Numbered from the stretch's first letter, positions 22,576 through 34,254 are shown. The stretch is DNA of 64,000 nt from Siphonodentalium dalli (GCA_032622095.1 CP136061.1:54449762-54513761), one strand, 5' to 3'. The notes: a model not told the origin generated them from the sequence alone. Numbers and translations are program-made.

Positions 22576-24440
22576 AACTCCCTGGCTACGATCTTGGCAT
22601 CCACACTGTATCCTGTAGACATTTTTTTTATCATAATGGACCAGAATAGCCAAAGATTATGGTCCATCTCAGTTCTGTCTCAAAGTTCTGCCCATTTCCT
22701 TTCAATAAATATGGCCAAAATCACAAAAGAGGTTCTCGGCAAAATTACATACATTAAAATGAATTTGTCATGCCCCATACGGAACTGGGACAACTGGGAA
22801 TAGAACATGTAGTTGTCAGTTAATTAACTAACACGTATAATAACCAAGTGAGTCACAATTTGCTACCTTTTCGGATAATGCAGAGAATGTTAGGGATATA
22901 TGTAAAAAATTAGCATTTTACAAATTTGGTTGCCATTTTGGAAGCCATCTTGAGAAATTTGGTCTATAAACACTTTAGTGTGACACATTTAAGATAGACC
23001 AAAACAATAAACACCTTTCAATCCAAAGATAGTTATATTTTACCTGAAAAAATGGTCCCAACCTGAAAACTGAATTTTTGCCAATATTTATGTCAAGTTT
23101 TTTTTAGAGAAAAGTCCAATATTTTTGACGATGTCAGTGGTGAAAATAGTAAAAATGATCCATGGTGCATCAGACATGTCAGTATTCAATGTATAGAATG
23201 CAGAATGGCCAATTTTATACATCAACACAACTTGTAAGCGATTGCAGGACACGCTGGTGTAATATTTACCATTTTCCATATTTTGGCGGCCATATTGGCA
23301 GCCATTTTGAGCCAAAGTAAGAATTTTGGTTCCAGTGATTTGGAATATGCATAGGTAATGATATGCCTCACTCACATTACAAAGTTCTGTACATTTCTTG
23401 TTGAAATATGACTAGAATCCCAATTGTGATTTTTGTGTGTGAAATTTTATACCGCATTCTGTACAATAACATTTTTGAGGGATCAGAAGGGGTTAGGACC
23501 CCAATAATTGCATATTTAATTGCTCCAATGATCAGTTTAATATACAAAACACAAAATAAAGTTGCATTACTCAACCAGTTCCAAACAGCATGAATTGATC
23601 TAGAAGATATTTGTGAAAAAATGTCATATTTTCAACTTCCGGCGGCCATCTTGGTGGCCATCTTGGATGGTGAGTTTAAATTTTGGCCCAAAAAAGTGTT
23701 AATATGTCTTAGCTTCACGAAAATATATACATTTGTATACATTCTACTAGATTTTCCCGCTATAATTTTCATAAAACTGGCTCACTTATAGTTCTAGAAA
23801 ATGGATCGTGTTGGGGGGGTAACAAGTCTCGTTCTTATCAGAAAACGACATGATTATATATTTCTTAAGTTGATCGTATCGATTTAGGGATGTATTGGTT
23901 GTAATAGTGCAACGTTCCAGGGGTGTACGCACATACACACACGTTGGACGAATGCAATCATGTAAATAAAAGTGATTTTTTACGTTTTGAGGGTGACCCG
24001 ATGACCCCCTTCTTATCTTAAAACCCCAGGAAAAGTTGTTTCTTAAGTTGTGTTTTTATAATTAGTATATATCAAAGTACTTTGAGACCAAAAATTATGG
24101 ATGTACGCGAAAGTGTAAACAAAAGTGAAAAATCACGTTTTGGGGTTCAGCATGGGACCCCCTTTCTTATTTGAAAACCCCAGGAAAATCCCTTTCTTAA
24201 GTTGTGTTTTCTTAATCAGTACACTTAGGAGTATCATCAAACCAAAATTCATCGATGTACGCGGAAGTGTAAATAGAAGTGATTTTTGGCACTTTTTGGG
24301 GTTCAGCAGCCCCTAAACCCCAGGAATGCGCAACTTAAGAAATCGGTTTTTCAGAATGTTCCATTATTGGTACCAACTTTAGGGGGTCAAACCTTTTGTA
24401 CGCAAAAGTGTAAATAGAACATATGCGGGCTCCCTAACTA

Positions 24441-24597
24441 TATGTCTCCCATAGCAGATGAGGCCATGCAAAATGAGGTCCCCAGAGGGTGAATTTGGTG
24501 ATGCTATTCCACTATGTAGGATTATAAGCATCACTAAATTCACCCTCTGTGGACCTTATTCCGCAAATGAAAGGCACACTAAACTCAGACTTGCATT
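24441..24597. mobile_element. Long C-type element, right part
   Basis: TATGTCTCCCATAGCAGATG, then C arms CCCCAGAGGGTGAATTTGG and the inverse, then GGCACACTAAACTCAG. It completes the element broken at 18666. Confidence 0.7.
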
Positions 24598-24959
24598 GAA
24601 TATATAGCCTGGAATCTTGGTGACATTAGCACCATTGCCAAACTCATAATTGATTCCAATTTCTGTTGCATGTCACCCAGGATTATTTTTCACCAACCCC
24701 TTAACTTTGGGCCAATATTGGCAACTTTTGAAAAAGATTTACAAAATACATATTCATTTGGCAAAGGTTAATTTTGAGTCCGCATCGTCCCAAAAGTAAA
24801 GTAGATAATCGATTCTCTCCCAGATTGATTTTCCCATTCAGTTTCCAATAAAACATACCTTGGAATGACCTATTCTTTTTGCTGGAATGTCCATATAATA
24901 TCAACATGATAGATTGAGAAACACAACTCGACATTCTCATTCATTAATTTGTGGGGATG
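24598..24959. other. No recognised feature
   Basis: I find no supported signal. Confidence 0.5.
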
Positions 24960-25225
24960 TTCAGATAATCAGTTCAGCAGTCTATAACGTACCATTTCTA
25001 AATCAATGGATTCTCCCATTCACTCATAAAATTATACATTGCAATGGTCTATTATTCATTTGGAGGGATGTTCTGGTATAAAACCAGACGACATACGGAC
25101 GAAAAGACAATACAAGTGCAGATGGATTTCTATTCAATGGTGGGAAATGTTCAGATAATAAGTTAAACAAATGACCTGAACTCATTATTTGTACATTTCC
25201 TAAGGGAACGGCTCATCAATAAGTA
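24960..25225 (+). repeat. G repeat
   Basis: GGAGGGATGTTC, CAGACGACATACG, GTGGGAAATGTTCAGATAAT and CCTAAGGGAAC are shared, in the same order, with 40785-41000; the last motifs also occur in inverse at 26228-26290. Confidence 0.6.
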
Positions 25226-25428
25226 CAGTAATGCCCTAAGTAATCTACTCCTTAACCACAGCAGAATTATGGGTAATTTTTCAGGATTTAGTCGGAAATA
25301 TGGCTTGTTGCCATTCATCGGAAAGCTCTCAGAGCATTCTCAGAGCATTCCGATGAATGGCAACAAGACATATATCCGACTAAATCCTGAAAAATTTCCC
25401 CATAATTCTGCTGTGGTTTAAGGGACTG
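25226..25428. mobile_element. MITE A, right end deleted
   Basis: CAGTAATGCCCTAAG after TA (25224-25225). The right arm loses about 20 bp (the segment GTCGATTATTTAGGGCATTA) but still ends CTGTA. Inserted in a G repeat. Confidence 0.8.
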
Positions 25429-26045
25429 TATTTTGTTCAGAAAGAGTTAAAAACGTTGTTTGTTGAACTTACTAGCAGCTGTTATCTCAAAATCCCTACA
25501 AATGAGAGAATGGGAATCAATTAATTATCCATCAGTTTTCGAAGGGTTAACATTATTACTTTGATATTATTCATCAATGCTTTCAGGGTGCCAAAATAAC
25601 AAAGTGTGAAAATGTCAAGGACATTCCTTCTCTTCTGCGTCAAGTAGCAATATATACACCTTTATACTTATTCTGCCCTTGCTGTGTCCCTGCTGCGTGG
25701 TTATGAATTCAAAGCGACAGGACGTCCAAATACTCAATAATGTGACCATATCATGTACTCCGGTACACACATCCTAAGTATGGGTAGTATATTGATTGTT
25801 GTAGAAGTGGCGTAACTTCCATCTCAGTGCACCAGGACAACCGAAGTCACCATCACTGCCCATTAGTAAGGTGGCAAGCTGAAAGTTATGGATTTAAAAA
25901 GGTGTTAGGATATATAAGGAGTGACTTGGGAAATTGTTGGAGTGGTTTTTCGTCTATGTGAGTGAACATTAAACCAAATTAACTTTTGCACCAGGGACCA
26001 ATTAAGTTTCAGAATGAGAGACTCTTGATGACTGTTTATTTAACT
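25429..26045. other. No recognised feature
   Basis: I find no supported signal in this spacer. Confidence 0.5.
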
Positions 26046-26073
26046 CTCTATACTAAATACTCATTGATGAGTA

Positions 26074-26226
26074 CAGTAATGCCCTAATTAATCGACTCCA
26101 TAACCACAGCAGAATTATGGGTAACTTTTCAGGATTTAGTCGGAAATATGGCTTGTTGCCATTCATCGGAAAGCTCTCGGTGATAATTCTGCTGTGGTTA
26201 TGGAGTCGATTAATTAGGCCTTACTG
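26074..26226. mobile_element. MITE A, asymmetric
   Basis: TA duplication at 26072-26073 and 26227-26228. The left arm is full length; the right arm keeps only about the outer 45 bp. Flanks rejoin to match the empty copy at 150-200. Confidence 0.85.
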
Positions 26227-26789
26227 TATTTCCCTTAGGAAATGTTCAGATAATAAGTTCAACAAACTTATTATATATACTTATTCCACCAATGAATATG
26301 ATTTCTTCTGCACTTTAATTATCTTTTTGTCTGGCGGTCGTCTGCTCATATATCGTTAACATTCCAATATGTACATTTATAATTGAATGGGAGAATTCAT
26401 TTATTAAATTGTTTTTAATAGAGTAGTGGAGTGTTAGAAGGGTCAATTCATATTCATTCACGCTCTGGTCATTCAAGGTGATGGACTGCTGGCAGAGTTC
26501 CTTGCTAATCCTTTGAGTGGCCAGCGATTTTGTTTTTTTGTTGGACTTGGCTGATTATGGGTGAATTAATCCCGTCAGTCCACAGCATGCTATTAAAGTG
26601 GTTTCCAGTCTGCCAATTGTACTAGTTGGTCACTCCATGCTAATAAGGGCAGACTGGACTTTGTTCTGAAGTACCAGGTCACTCCGGTAGAACCCTCTAC
26701 TCCGGTAGAACCCTCTACCATCGTGGCATGGAAGCTAGGCCCCAGGGACACTGACAGGAGAGCCAAGTGGAGAAGGGGAGAACTGAGAG
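26227..26789. other. Spacer with a G fragment
   Basis: It begins with a short G fragment (CTTAGGAAATGTTCAGATAA). A short direct repeat (CTCCGGTAGAACCCTCTAC, twice) lies at about 26684-26718. No gene is supported. Confidence 0.4.
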
Positions 26790-26981
26790 ATGGCCAGTTC
26801 CCCCCACTTAATAATGGCATCCGGGCAAGAAGATCAGCCAGCTGTAGTTGTCACCACCACCAGCGGGAGCAGGGACACCAAAGTCACCCCGGATGTCCCT
26901 GCCATTGCCATCGGGGCCAGCGGAGACAGGGATGCCGATGTCACCCCGGACGTCCCTGCCGCAGACTTCGAGGACACCTGA
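26790..26981 (+). other. 63-codon frame, segment shared with 4.8 kb
   Basis: The frame encodes a Pro/Asp/Thr-rich peptide with an imperfect repeat (KVTPDVPA, DVTPDVPAADFEDT). I do not recognise a family. Its last codons and the following ~100 bp (CAGCCTGGTGTCCTCCATCT, AACACCTTATATCTTGTT) reappear at 4820-4940, where the peptide frame is not kept. This points to a mobile sequence end rather than a host gene. In both places an A MITE lies within or near the segment. Confidence 0.3.
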
Positions 26982-27133
26982 GTACCACCACAGCCTGGTG
27001 TCCTCCATCTCCACCAGCAGCAATAACACCTTATATCTTGTTCCTACCATGCAGTCTTATATTGAAAATAGTACTATCAGATTAAAGTACCTGTTGAGAT
27101 GCCATCTTTCGGTAGCCAGCTTATAATCAGCTA

Positions 27134-27346
27134 CAGTAATGCCCTAAATAATCGACTCCTTAACCATAACAGAATTATGGGTAACTTGTCAGGATTTAGT
27201 CGGAAATATGGCTTGTTGTAATATATCGGAAAGCTCTCACTGAGAGCTTTCCGATGAATGGCAACAAGCCATATTTCCGGCTAAATCCTGAAAAGTTAAC
27301 CATAATTCTGCTGTGGTTAAGGAGTCAATTATTTAAGGCATTAGTG
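27134..27346. mobile_element. Palindromic MITE A
   Basis: CAGTAATGCCCTAAATAATC to AAGGCATTAGTG, TA on both sides (27132-27133, 27347-27348). Near-full-length copy. Confidence 0.9.
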
Positions 27347-28259
27347 TACTATAAAAACTGTCGAGGCTATTGTGAACTTAGTGGTATTGATTGATCAGAT
27401 TTCTTAATAAACAGCTTTCACTTTCTTGTAGAGCTTGACACATCTTTTGCCAAATCTTTTGCCTAATGAAAATAATATTGGCCAAATTTGATAATTGGCG
27501 TATGCAGGGTTTCCACTAGGGTTATAATGTAGGGTCCATAGGACCTATATATGATGGGCTGTCCATGGTTTTAGCCCGTTATTTGCAGATTTTGAAATTC
27601 AGTGTAAAAAAAAACAAAAAAACATATTTCCTTGCACCAGAGAATAGTGCTGGGCAGTTGAATTTGACTATAAAATTATCGCCATGTGAAAAAAAGCTAT
27701 TTCCTGCACCATAGTTCTGGGTGGTTGTATTGGGCTATAAAATTACCGCCGTAATTTGAAAATTACACTATGTAACAACATCGTTACATGCTATATTACA
27801 TACATATTGAGACATTTCACTGATTTTTTGTATCTATAAACAGAAGACAACACTGGTCATGATATATATGTCATGATAATATCAGATCAAACTATAATCC
27901 TGAACGTCAAATTACTATCTATGAACGGGACTATTTTATCAAAGTTATTGTTATTGGCACAATTGATTATACATTCCCATTTAAAGTCACAATTTTCTGA
28001 CAGAAATATTTGGATGGATTAATAGATGATTGATTTATTGTACAGTACATACCAGATGATAATAAAAATATCCTGAATTCATGTTCAACCCTGTCTGTGC
28101 ACATGCAACAGGTTTTCTTGCCACTTGCCGGCAACATGGTCTTTCTCGCCAATATCATACTAGTACTTTTAATACAGAAAGTGAAGTTTGCATTTGCTTA
28201 CCCTGACCCCTGATATTTTTGCATTTATTTTTTCCCTCATTTTAAGGAATGACTCTTTG
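27347..28259. other. No recognised gene
   Basis: A loose ~75-bp duplication (TTTCCTTGCACCAG / TTTCCTGCACCATAG, each followed by TATAAAATTAYCGCC) lies at about 27625-27750. Nothing else is supported. Confidence 0.4.
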
Positions 28260-28675
28260 AATATGTTTCATATGAAATTTAAATAAACTGGAACAACTCT
28301 TTAATGTCAAGCTTTCGGCCCAAGCTGGACCTTCATCTGGACAGTAGAAATATTAGAACTACATCTTCACAGTACAGCAATCAATTACAGAATGAACATG
28401 GTCCGTTATTACGGTGACGTTCTACAACAACGCTGCGACGTCCATGGAAACGCCAGCGATGGCGCTGTGGAATTTACATAATTATTATATCAAAATATAG
28501 GTGTGGTGTGACTCGTCTTCGTGTTAAAACCATTCCCCTCGCGTGTCCCCAGCTTTCTCATCCACATGTCTTCCCGAATAAGTTGCTCCTGTTTCCCATC
28601 ATTCACCAACTCCAATACTGCCACCTTCAGATTCGTCACACCACTATGTCCTGCCAAATTAAAATGGTCACGATA
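28260..28675 (-). pseudogene. Penelope-like element 3' end, GIY-YIG tail
   Basis: On the minus strand, the frame ending at TGA 28490-28492 reads HFNLAGHSGVTNLKVAVLE, then REDMWMRKLGTREGNGFN and TKTSHTTPIF. The HFNxxGHS, LKVxVLE and RExxWxRKLxTxxxxGxN sequence of motifs is how I know the C-terminal GIY-YIG endonuclease region of Penelope-like retroelements. Downstream (28260-28400) is AAGCTTTCGGCCCAAGC with CCTTCATCTGGACA, similar to the UTR of such elements. The reverse transcriptase and the upstream GIY-YIG residues are absent, so this is a 5'-truncated relic. Confidence 0.7.
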
Positions 28676-28951
28676 AAAGAAGAAATACTTGAGATAGAGT
28701 GGTCAATTAGGAATTACTAGTATTAGATGACCTGATAGTTATTGACTGTTCAACAATACTACATGTATCTATTTTGTCACAAGGTCTCCCTGGATAGTTC
28801 AATACTAAATCCATTTTCTCTATCAAATTTGTCCTGTTTAGCGTTTGTCTTACAGAATAAAATTCATTAAATGTTCTTCAATTTCAAGTCATACATTCTT
28901 TACAAATGCAATCTTTGATATCTGGTGTGACCTCCCCACAATGAGTAAATA

Positions 28952-29145
28952 CAGTAATGCCCTAAGCAATCGACTCTTTAACTACAGCAGAATTATGGGT
29001 AACTTTTCAGGATTTAGTCGGAAATATGGCTTGTTGCCATTCATCGGAAAGCTCTCACCGAGCCACAAGCCATATTTCCGACTAAATCCTGAAGTTACCC
29101 ATAATTCTGCTGTAGTTAAAGAGTCGATTATTTAGGGCATTACTG
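28952..29145. mobile_element. MITE A, right arm shortened
   Basis: CAGTAATGCCCTAAGCAATC to GGGCATTACTG with TA outside. The right arm lacks the GAATGGCAACA and AAA segments near the centre. Confidence 0.85.
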
Positions 29146-29695
29146 TACCTTAATAGTCACATAATATTTAGAAATGGAAAATAGTGTAACATTGCAGTTA
29201 ATCTGTACACCCCCATTGCAATCTTTACTGTTGATGTTCTTGGAGCATTGTGTTATTGACTGAAATTGAGTTATGATTTGTGGAGATAGCCCCCACCCCC
29301 AACACCATGTTGATGATGCATCAAACCTTATCTCAGAATCTTGTCATATCGGACTGGAGTGTCTGCATGTCATTTACAGAATTAGGTCCCAGAGGATGAA
29401 TTTAGTGACGATATCCCGCAAAGTCGATGAGACCAAAGCATATCTTGTCATATCAAGGGCGACAGCTCTCTACAAGATTTCTATCAATAAAAGCATGTAG
29501 TCTGGTAAATGCCTCCATCAGAAGCTTATCAGACACTTACTGACGCATGTGTTCGAACATATTAGGAGATTATTAGCTTCACTGATTGACTGTCGGCAAC
29601 TTACATAGGGGGCTTCATGCCGTACCATAATGCTATATATTCCTTGATGTTTTAGTCTCTTACAGTGTGTGGAATTGATTGCCTAACGTCTACAC
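29146..29695. other. Mostly unrecognised; short C fragment
   Basis: About 29355-29405 (CATTTACAGAATTAGGTCCC, GGATGAATTTAGTGACG) is a single degraded C arm. Nothing else is supported. Confidence 0.4.
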
Positions 29696-29949
29696 CAAGC
29701 CTTGAAATAGCGTGTCTGTCATTTGCAGAATGAGGTCCCCAGAGGGTGAATTTGGTGATGCTACCCCGCATAGTGGGCTAGCATCACCAAATTCACCCTC
29801 TGGGGACCTCATTCTGCTTACACCTCAGCAGAATGAGGTCCCCAGAGGTAGAATTTGGTGATGCTAGCCCGCTATGCGGGGTAGCATCACTAAATTCACC
29901 CTCTGGGGACCTCATTCTGCAAATGACAGACACACTATTTCAAGGCTTG
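29696..29949. mobile_element. Complete C (hAT-type) MITE, 254 bp
   Basis: Ends CAAGCCTTGAAATAGCGTG and the inverse; 8-bp duplication GTCTACAC at 29688-29695 and 29950-29957. It consists of two C hairpins separated by the spacer TTACACCTCAGCAG. Eight-base duplications are a hAT hallmark. Confidence 0.92.
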
Positions 29950-30204
29950 GTCTACACCATATATAGCTTTTCACAGGGTATCTGTTTTCCTAATTGGATG
30001 CTTTATGCCCCTTGTTTTTGAATTGATAGAATTCTATGCAGGGAGTCACTCACAATTTGTACATTGTCACAGCAGCCTGACATTCGTGTCTTTTGATAAG
30101 TGTAGGTTGATTGTATTTCTGAATCTTATCATGCTTCTAAAGTATGAGACAACTGAAGCAATTACTCTTTATATTCCTTTTGTGACGGAAGTTGCACTGG
30201 TGTA

Positions 30205-30426
30205 GCATTTAAGACACTGTGCCAGTGTATTCTCTTATATATGTGAGTCTCCCATACAGAGCCTATATAAGAGAATGCATTGCCTGTCAAGGTAAATATT
30301 GTTTGGCTAATGCATTCTCTTATATATGTGAGGCTCCCTATGGGAGACTCGCATATATAAGTGAATGCATTAATTGGCACAGGGTTTTCGTAAAAATTCA
30401 GGAAGCTCCAGTTGTGGAAGGGTTAA
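30205..30426. mobile_element. B2 TTAA element, left end lost
   Basis: Right end CAGTTGTGGAAGGGTTAA; two hairpin cores; the left end stops at GTGTAGCATTTAAGACACTG without the terminal module. Confidence 0.75.
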
Positions 30427-30486
30427 TACCATCTTGATCTTGGACCAAAATTAAAGGGTTAATATGAAAAATCAGATTCCTATGTG

Positions 30487-30737
30487 TTAACCCTTTGAGT
30501 GCCAGGTCCGATTTTTGTATCAACCCATATACCCTGTGCCAATGCATTCTCTTATATATGCGAGTCGACCATAGGTCGCCTCGCATATATAAGAGAATGC
30601 ATTGGCCTAACAATTTTGTTTTTGTTTTGTTTTTTTACAATTTTTTACAATTTTAATATATTTTATTATATTCTTTAACAGACTTATTGTGTAGGTTTAG
30701 GGCCGATAATATCGGCCCCTGGCACTCAAAGGGTTAA
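30487..30737. mobile_element. B3 TTAA element, intact, 251 bp
   Basis: TTAA at both ends with TTAACCCTTTGAGTGCCAGG and the inverse. One hairpin core, then an AT-rich spacer and GGGCCGATAATATCGGCCCC. It defines the unexpanded form of the copy at 15027. Confidence 0.9.
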
Positions 30738-31669
30738 GTGGTAATTTATATTTCAAAGACGTCCGTTGTTATTATAGACAATTACATTGTACGTGCACAT
30801 TATGACCAAACAAAACTTGTGGATTTAGAAAATCGAATGCTATTGTTCTTTCTCACAATTGCACATGATTTGCCAATGAATCAATCTCGGCTGCATGCAG
30901 CTAATTCTTGTGACTCCACTCAGCATTGTCATTCAAGGCATATAATATGATAATATGTAAGGCATATAGAACGACCCCGGCATAATGGTAAGGAGAAGGT
31001 CATTTAGGCCTAACACATGGAAATGACATGAACGATTGATTAATCGTGTAGATCGTTTTGGATGCAAGTAGACTTCGATAATTTTATACTCCTATAAATG
31101 TAGCTTATGGTTTAGATATTGGCCTTTTATATTTCAGAACTGAGTTCTGCCCGATACAGGCACATCTATTAGTAGAAACATGACTTTAAATAGTGTTCAT
31201 ACGGACACAGATCCGGCAGACAATACATGAATATCCCATGTTGTTTAAGCATGTCTGTGCAAACTTATAGGTCTAGTCAAGAGTGAGGCAAAACCAGTTG
31301 TCTGTGGAGACAATATGACTAGTGCTGTCTTTCTAGATTCTGGCCCACAAAGACAAATGACGTTTTGACGTCATGTCATGATGCTGTAACTGCATGCTTT
31401 CATTTAGCTAACAAACGAAACTGATCTCATATGAACCTATACATCCATGGCCTATTCATAACAAATTAACAACTTACTGTTTATAAATAAATAAATACTT
31501 CAATTGCCCATTATCACATATCAGAAGTTGTGAGCAAATTTTGGTTTCATTGGCGATTCCGCGCTTTTGTGAAACCATGCACTGCCGGAAGTCACATGAT
31601 TTTTTCACGAAAATGTGGTGGCGACCAAAATTTCACCTTCGCAGTATACTGTAAATTATATGTGATGTC
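30738..31669. other. No recognised gene; weak inverted repeat
   Basis: A loose hairpin may exist at about 31533-31645 (AAATTTTGGTTTCATTGGCG against GGCGACCAAAATTTC). Otherwise nothing is supported. Confidence 0.4.
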
Positions 31670-31675
31670 ACAACT

Positions 31676-31745
31676 ACGTCACAAGTATATATACGAGGCT
31701 CCATATGGGGGAGATTCGCATATATAAGAGAATGCACTGGCACAT
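31676..31745. repeat. B hairpin-core fragment
   Basis: ATATATACGAGGCTCC...GATTCGCATATATAAGAG then GAATGCACTGGCAC. A solitary right half of a B2-type core. Confidence 0.6.
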
Positions 31746-31759
31746 CATTAATGCTCATT

Positions 31760-32060
31760 TTGCTTCGGCCTCATCTTCTCTGGAAAGTATCTATATTATA
31801 AAATTGAAAAGTGCTTTAGTTTCTTTGGAATCTTTTTCTTTTTGAGTTTAGTTTCTCTATAATGCAAAATCTAGGTGCCCAATGGGTGCACATCACAATA
31901 TTCACCATCTGGGAACTTAAATCTGAATCTTGGTCTCCCATAGCAGATGAGGCCATGCAAAATGAGGTCCCCAGAGGAACAATTTGGTGAATTTACCCTC
32001 TGGGATGTCATTCTGCAAATGTCTGGTCCATTTTCTCAGAGGGCTGACTGTACTATTGTC
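31760..32060. repeat. Degraded long C-type element
   Basis: Long-variant modules GGCCTCATCTTCTCTGG, CCCAATGGGTGCACATCAC and CTCCCATAGCAGATGAGGCC are present, followed by C arm remnants. No clean ends. Confidence 0.55.
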
Positions 32061-32122
32061 TAGACTAAATCATTCCAGTCCTGCCTCTGAATGAGATAAA
32101 ATGCTATTAGTTATCATGCTTG

Positions 32123-32522
32123 TTAACCCTTTACCCAACAGAAGGGCCCTGTGCCAATGCATTCTCTTATATATGCGAGTCGACCATAGGTCGCCTCGCA
32201 TATATAAGAGAATGCATTGGCTTAACACATTAAAAATTATAAAATTGTTAAAGAATGTAAGAAAAAATGGTAAAAAGTGTTAAAAAAAGATTTTTATTAG
32301 GCCAATGCATTCTCTTATATATGCGAGGCGACCTATGGTCGACTCGCATATATAAGAGAATGCATTGGCACAGGGCATAACTGTAACTATCACAATGTGG
32401 TCAAGGAGCCGATTCCAATGATATCCATATTTGTATGGTTCTATTGAGACAGACCGAAGATATTTTAGGCTGTTGAAGCTTTATTTGGCCGGTTTTGGCC
32501 GGTTTGTTGGGTAAAGGGTTAA
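32123..32522 (+). mobile_element. B1 TTAA element
   Basis: TTAA flanks (32123-32126 and 32519-32522); ends TTAACCCTTTACCCAAC and inverse; two hairpin cores separated by an AT-rich spacer; right module with ATGTGGTCAAGGAGCCG and GGCCGGTTTTGGCCGG. Confidence 0.92.
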
Positions 32523-32555
32523 AGGCAGACTTGAATGATTTTTTGGGGTCACCTA

Positions 32556-33531
32556 TTAACCCTTTGATGATGGGAGCTGTGCTGGTGCAACATTAAAAAA
32601 ACCTATGCCAGTGCACTCTTATAAAAAATTATGTGAGACTCGATCCATACGAGATATCATTATATAATAGAATGTGTTGGCTTACAAGGTCAAGGTAAAT
32701 ATGGGTAGGTAAATATGGGTAGGTCCAATTGTTCCTCTGGGGACCTCATTTTGCATGGCCTCATCTGCTATGGGAGACCAAGATTCAGATTTAAGTTCCC
32801 AGATGGTGAATATTGTGATGTGCACGCACGGACGCTGATTATAATAGTCCTCCGAACCCGTTGGGTCGGCGGACTATTATAATCAGCGTCCGTGCGTGCG
32901 TCCGAGGTTTCCGGATGATAACTTTAGTTAGAGTGAACCAAATTAAATTAAATTTGGTATGTGGGTTTACTAGCAGAAAAGACAGGTCAAGTTCGCATTC
33001 TGGTTCCGTCCGCCAATTTTCACCAGAGTTATGCCCCTTTTTAGACTTAGAATTTTACCGTCTGTTAACATTTTTGGTTTCCGACCGAGAACTCCAGTTT
33101 GGATTATTTGATCTGAACCAAAGTTGGTATGTGTATTTCCCAGGTAAAGATACAGGCCAAGTTCGAATATGGGTTTCTTCCAGGTATTTTTACATGAGTT
33201 ATGTCCCTTTTTTACTTAGAATTTTTGCCAATTTGAGGTTTCCGGATGATAACTTTAGTAAATGTGTACTGAATGAAATTAAATTTGGTATATGTAGGTT
33301 TACTAGCACAAAAGACAGATCAAATTCGATTTTGTGTTCCGCCATGCCAATTTTTATGCGCAAACAACGGTCGTATCAAGCCGAGACTTAGAGGCGGACA
33401 TGAGGTCTACCGACCTTTTATTCCCTTATATATCTGAGGCTCCCTGTGGGAGACTCGCATATATAAGAGAATGTATTGGCACAGGGTTTTCGCAAAATTT
33501 CAGGAAGCTCGATCAGTCATGGAAGGGTTAA
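32556..33531. mobile_element. B2 TTAA element with nested inserts
   Basis: TTAA at 32556-32559 and 33528-33531 with B2 ends (TTAACCCTTTGATGATGG; CAGTCATGGAAGGGTTAA). Between the arms are a long-C fragment (32735-32825) and a D element (32826-33425), which explains why it is ~970 bp instead of ~250. Confidence 0.7.
32826..33425. repeat. D-type (pearl-like) element
   Basis: It starts with a hairpin (CGGACGCTGATTATAATAG with its inverse, 32826-32903), then ~163-bp units marked by GGTTTCCGGATGATAACTTT, GGTTTACTAGCA and GACAGGTCAAGTTCG, ending CGACCTTTTATTCCC. The 176-codon frame over it follows the repeat. Confidence 0.6.
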
Positions 33532-34254
33532 GGCAGGCTTGAATGCTTTTTTGAGGTCATTTAATAATAGGTGTCCCAAATTATACTTCTGAATTACTCT
33601 ACAAACTAATGTTTATATTGATTAATAATTTGTCATTCAAATATGTAACGATCAGCATTTCATATCATACTCCTTTACAAGTTTGAACTAGGTTCTCCAC
33701 TCCACTTTGTAAGTCTAATTTGTCGTTGTATTTCAGTCACGTACAAGACGGAGAATAAAAACTAGAAGCACCTAAATATATTATTGATAAACGATCGACC
33801 TCTCTTGCACTCGATGAATCCTGACTTGAATTTCCCACTTTTGTCACAAATCGTATTGATTTTCACTACTCTCAATCACCACGGATATCGACGGAAATTC
33901 ATTGATCGTAAAAATCAGCCACTTCTTGTGGGAATCTGATTTCCGTCTAAAATGTTTCTTCCTTTCTCCGATTCTAATACTAAATCAAATCAGAGAAATT
34001 TTGTTATCTCAAATTAGTTGTTGACCCAGATTTTTAGACAGAATTGAATGTTGATTGTCCTCTTTATGTCCATCAGAGCTGAACAAAGGTCGTATATCGC
34101 CTTCTATCGACAAACCTCGCTTTCTAGAATATTTTATGAGTGTACGACTATGCCACAATATCTGTAGGAGTGCATTTGCCCTTCTGAATCTTTAAAGCGG
34201 CATTGTTCCCATCTGAAGAGGATAATCCATATATGATGGTCATTATACCCACAT
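33532..34254. other. No recognised feature
   Basis: I find no supported signal. Confidence 0.5.

Larger units (their letters stand above)
18667..24440. mobile_element. Giant hairpin element, 5.8 kb
   Basis: The ends are TAGTTGGGGAGCCCGCATATG and its inverse (GCGGGCTCCCTAACTA), flanked by TAT (18664-18666 and 24441-24443). The left arm runs to 20727 and the right arm from 20773, with a 45-bp loop. Arm order from the outside in: a ~180-bp tandem repeat in about three copies (CACTTTCGCGTACATC, AACACAACTTAAGAAA), about 0.8 kb of unique-looking sequence (GGCATGACAAATTCATTTTA), then the minisatellite. The right arm is longer because the minisatellite is expanded and because about 430 bp (about 23400-23840) is absent from the left arm. 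No transposase is visible, and I do not recognise the superfamily. Confidence 0.8.

Noticed and set aside
26723-27085. 120-codon Cys/His-rich frame
   Set aside because: It overlaps the 26790-26981 frame in another phase and reads a short GC-rich repeat; Cys and His spacing does not fit any zinc-binding pattern.
32861-33391. 176-codon plus-strand frame, the longest after the recombinase
   Set aside because: It runs along ~163-bp D repeat units and repeats its own peptide every ~54 residues; similar frames appear in every D array. No domain or start context.
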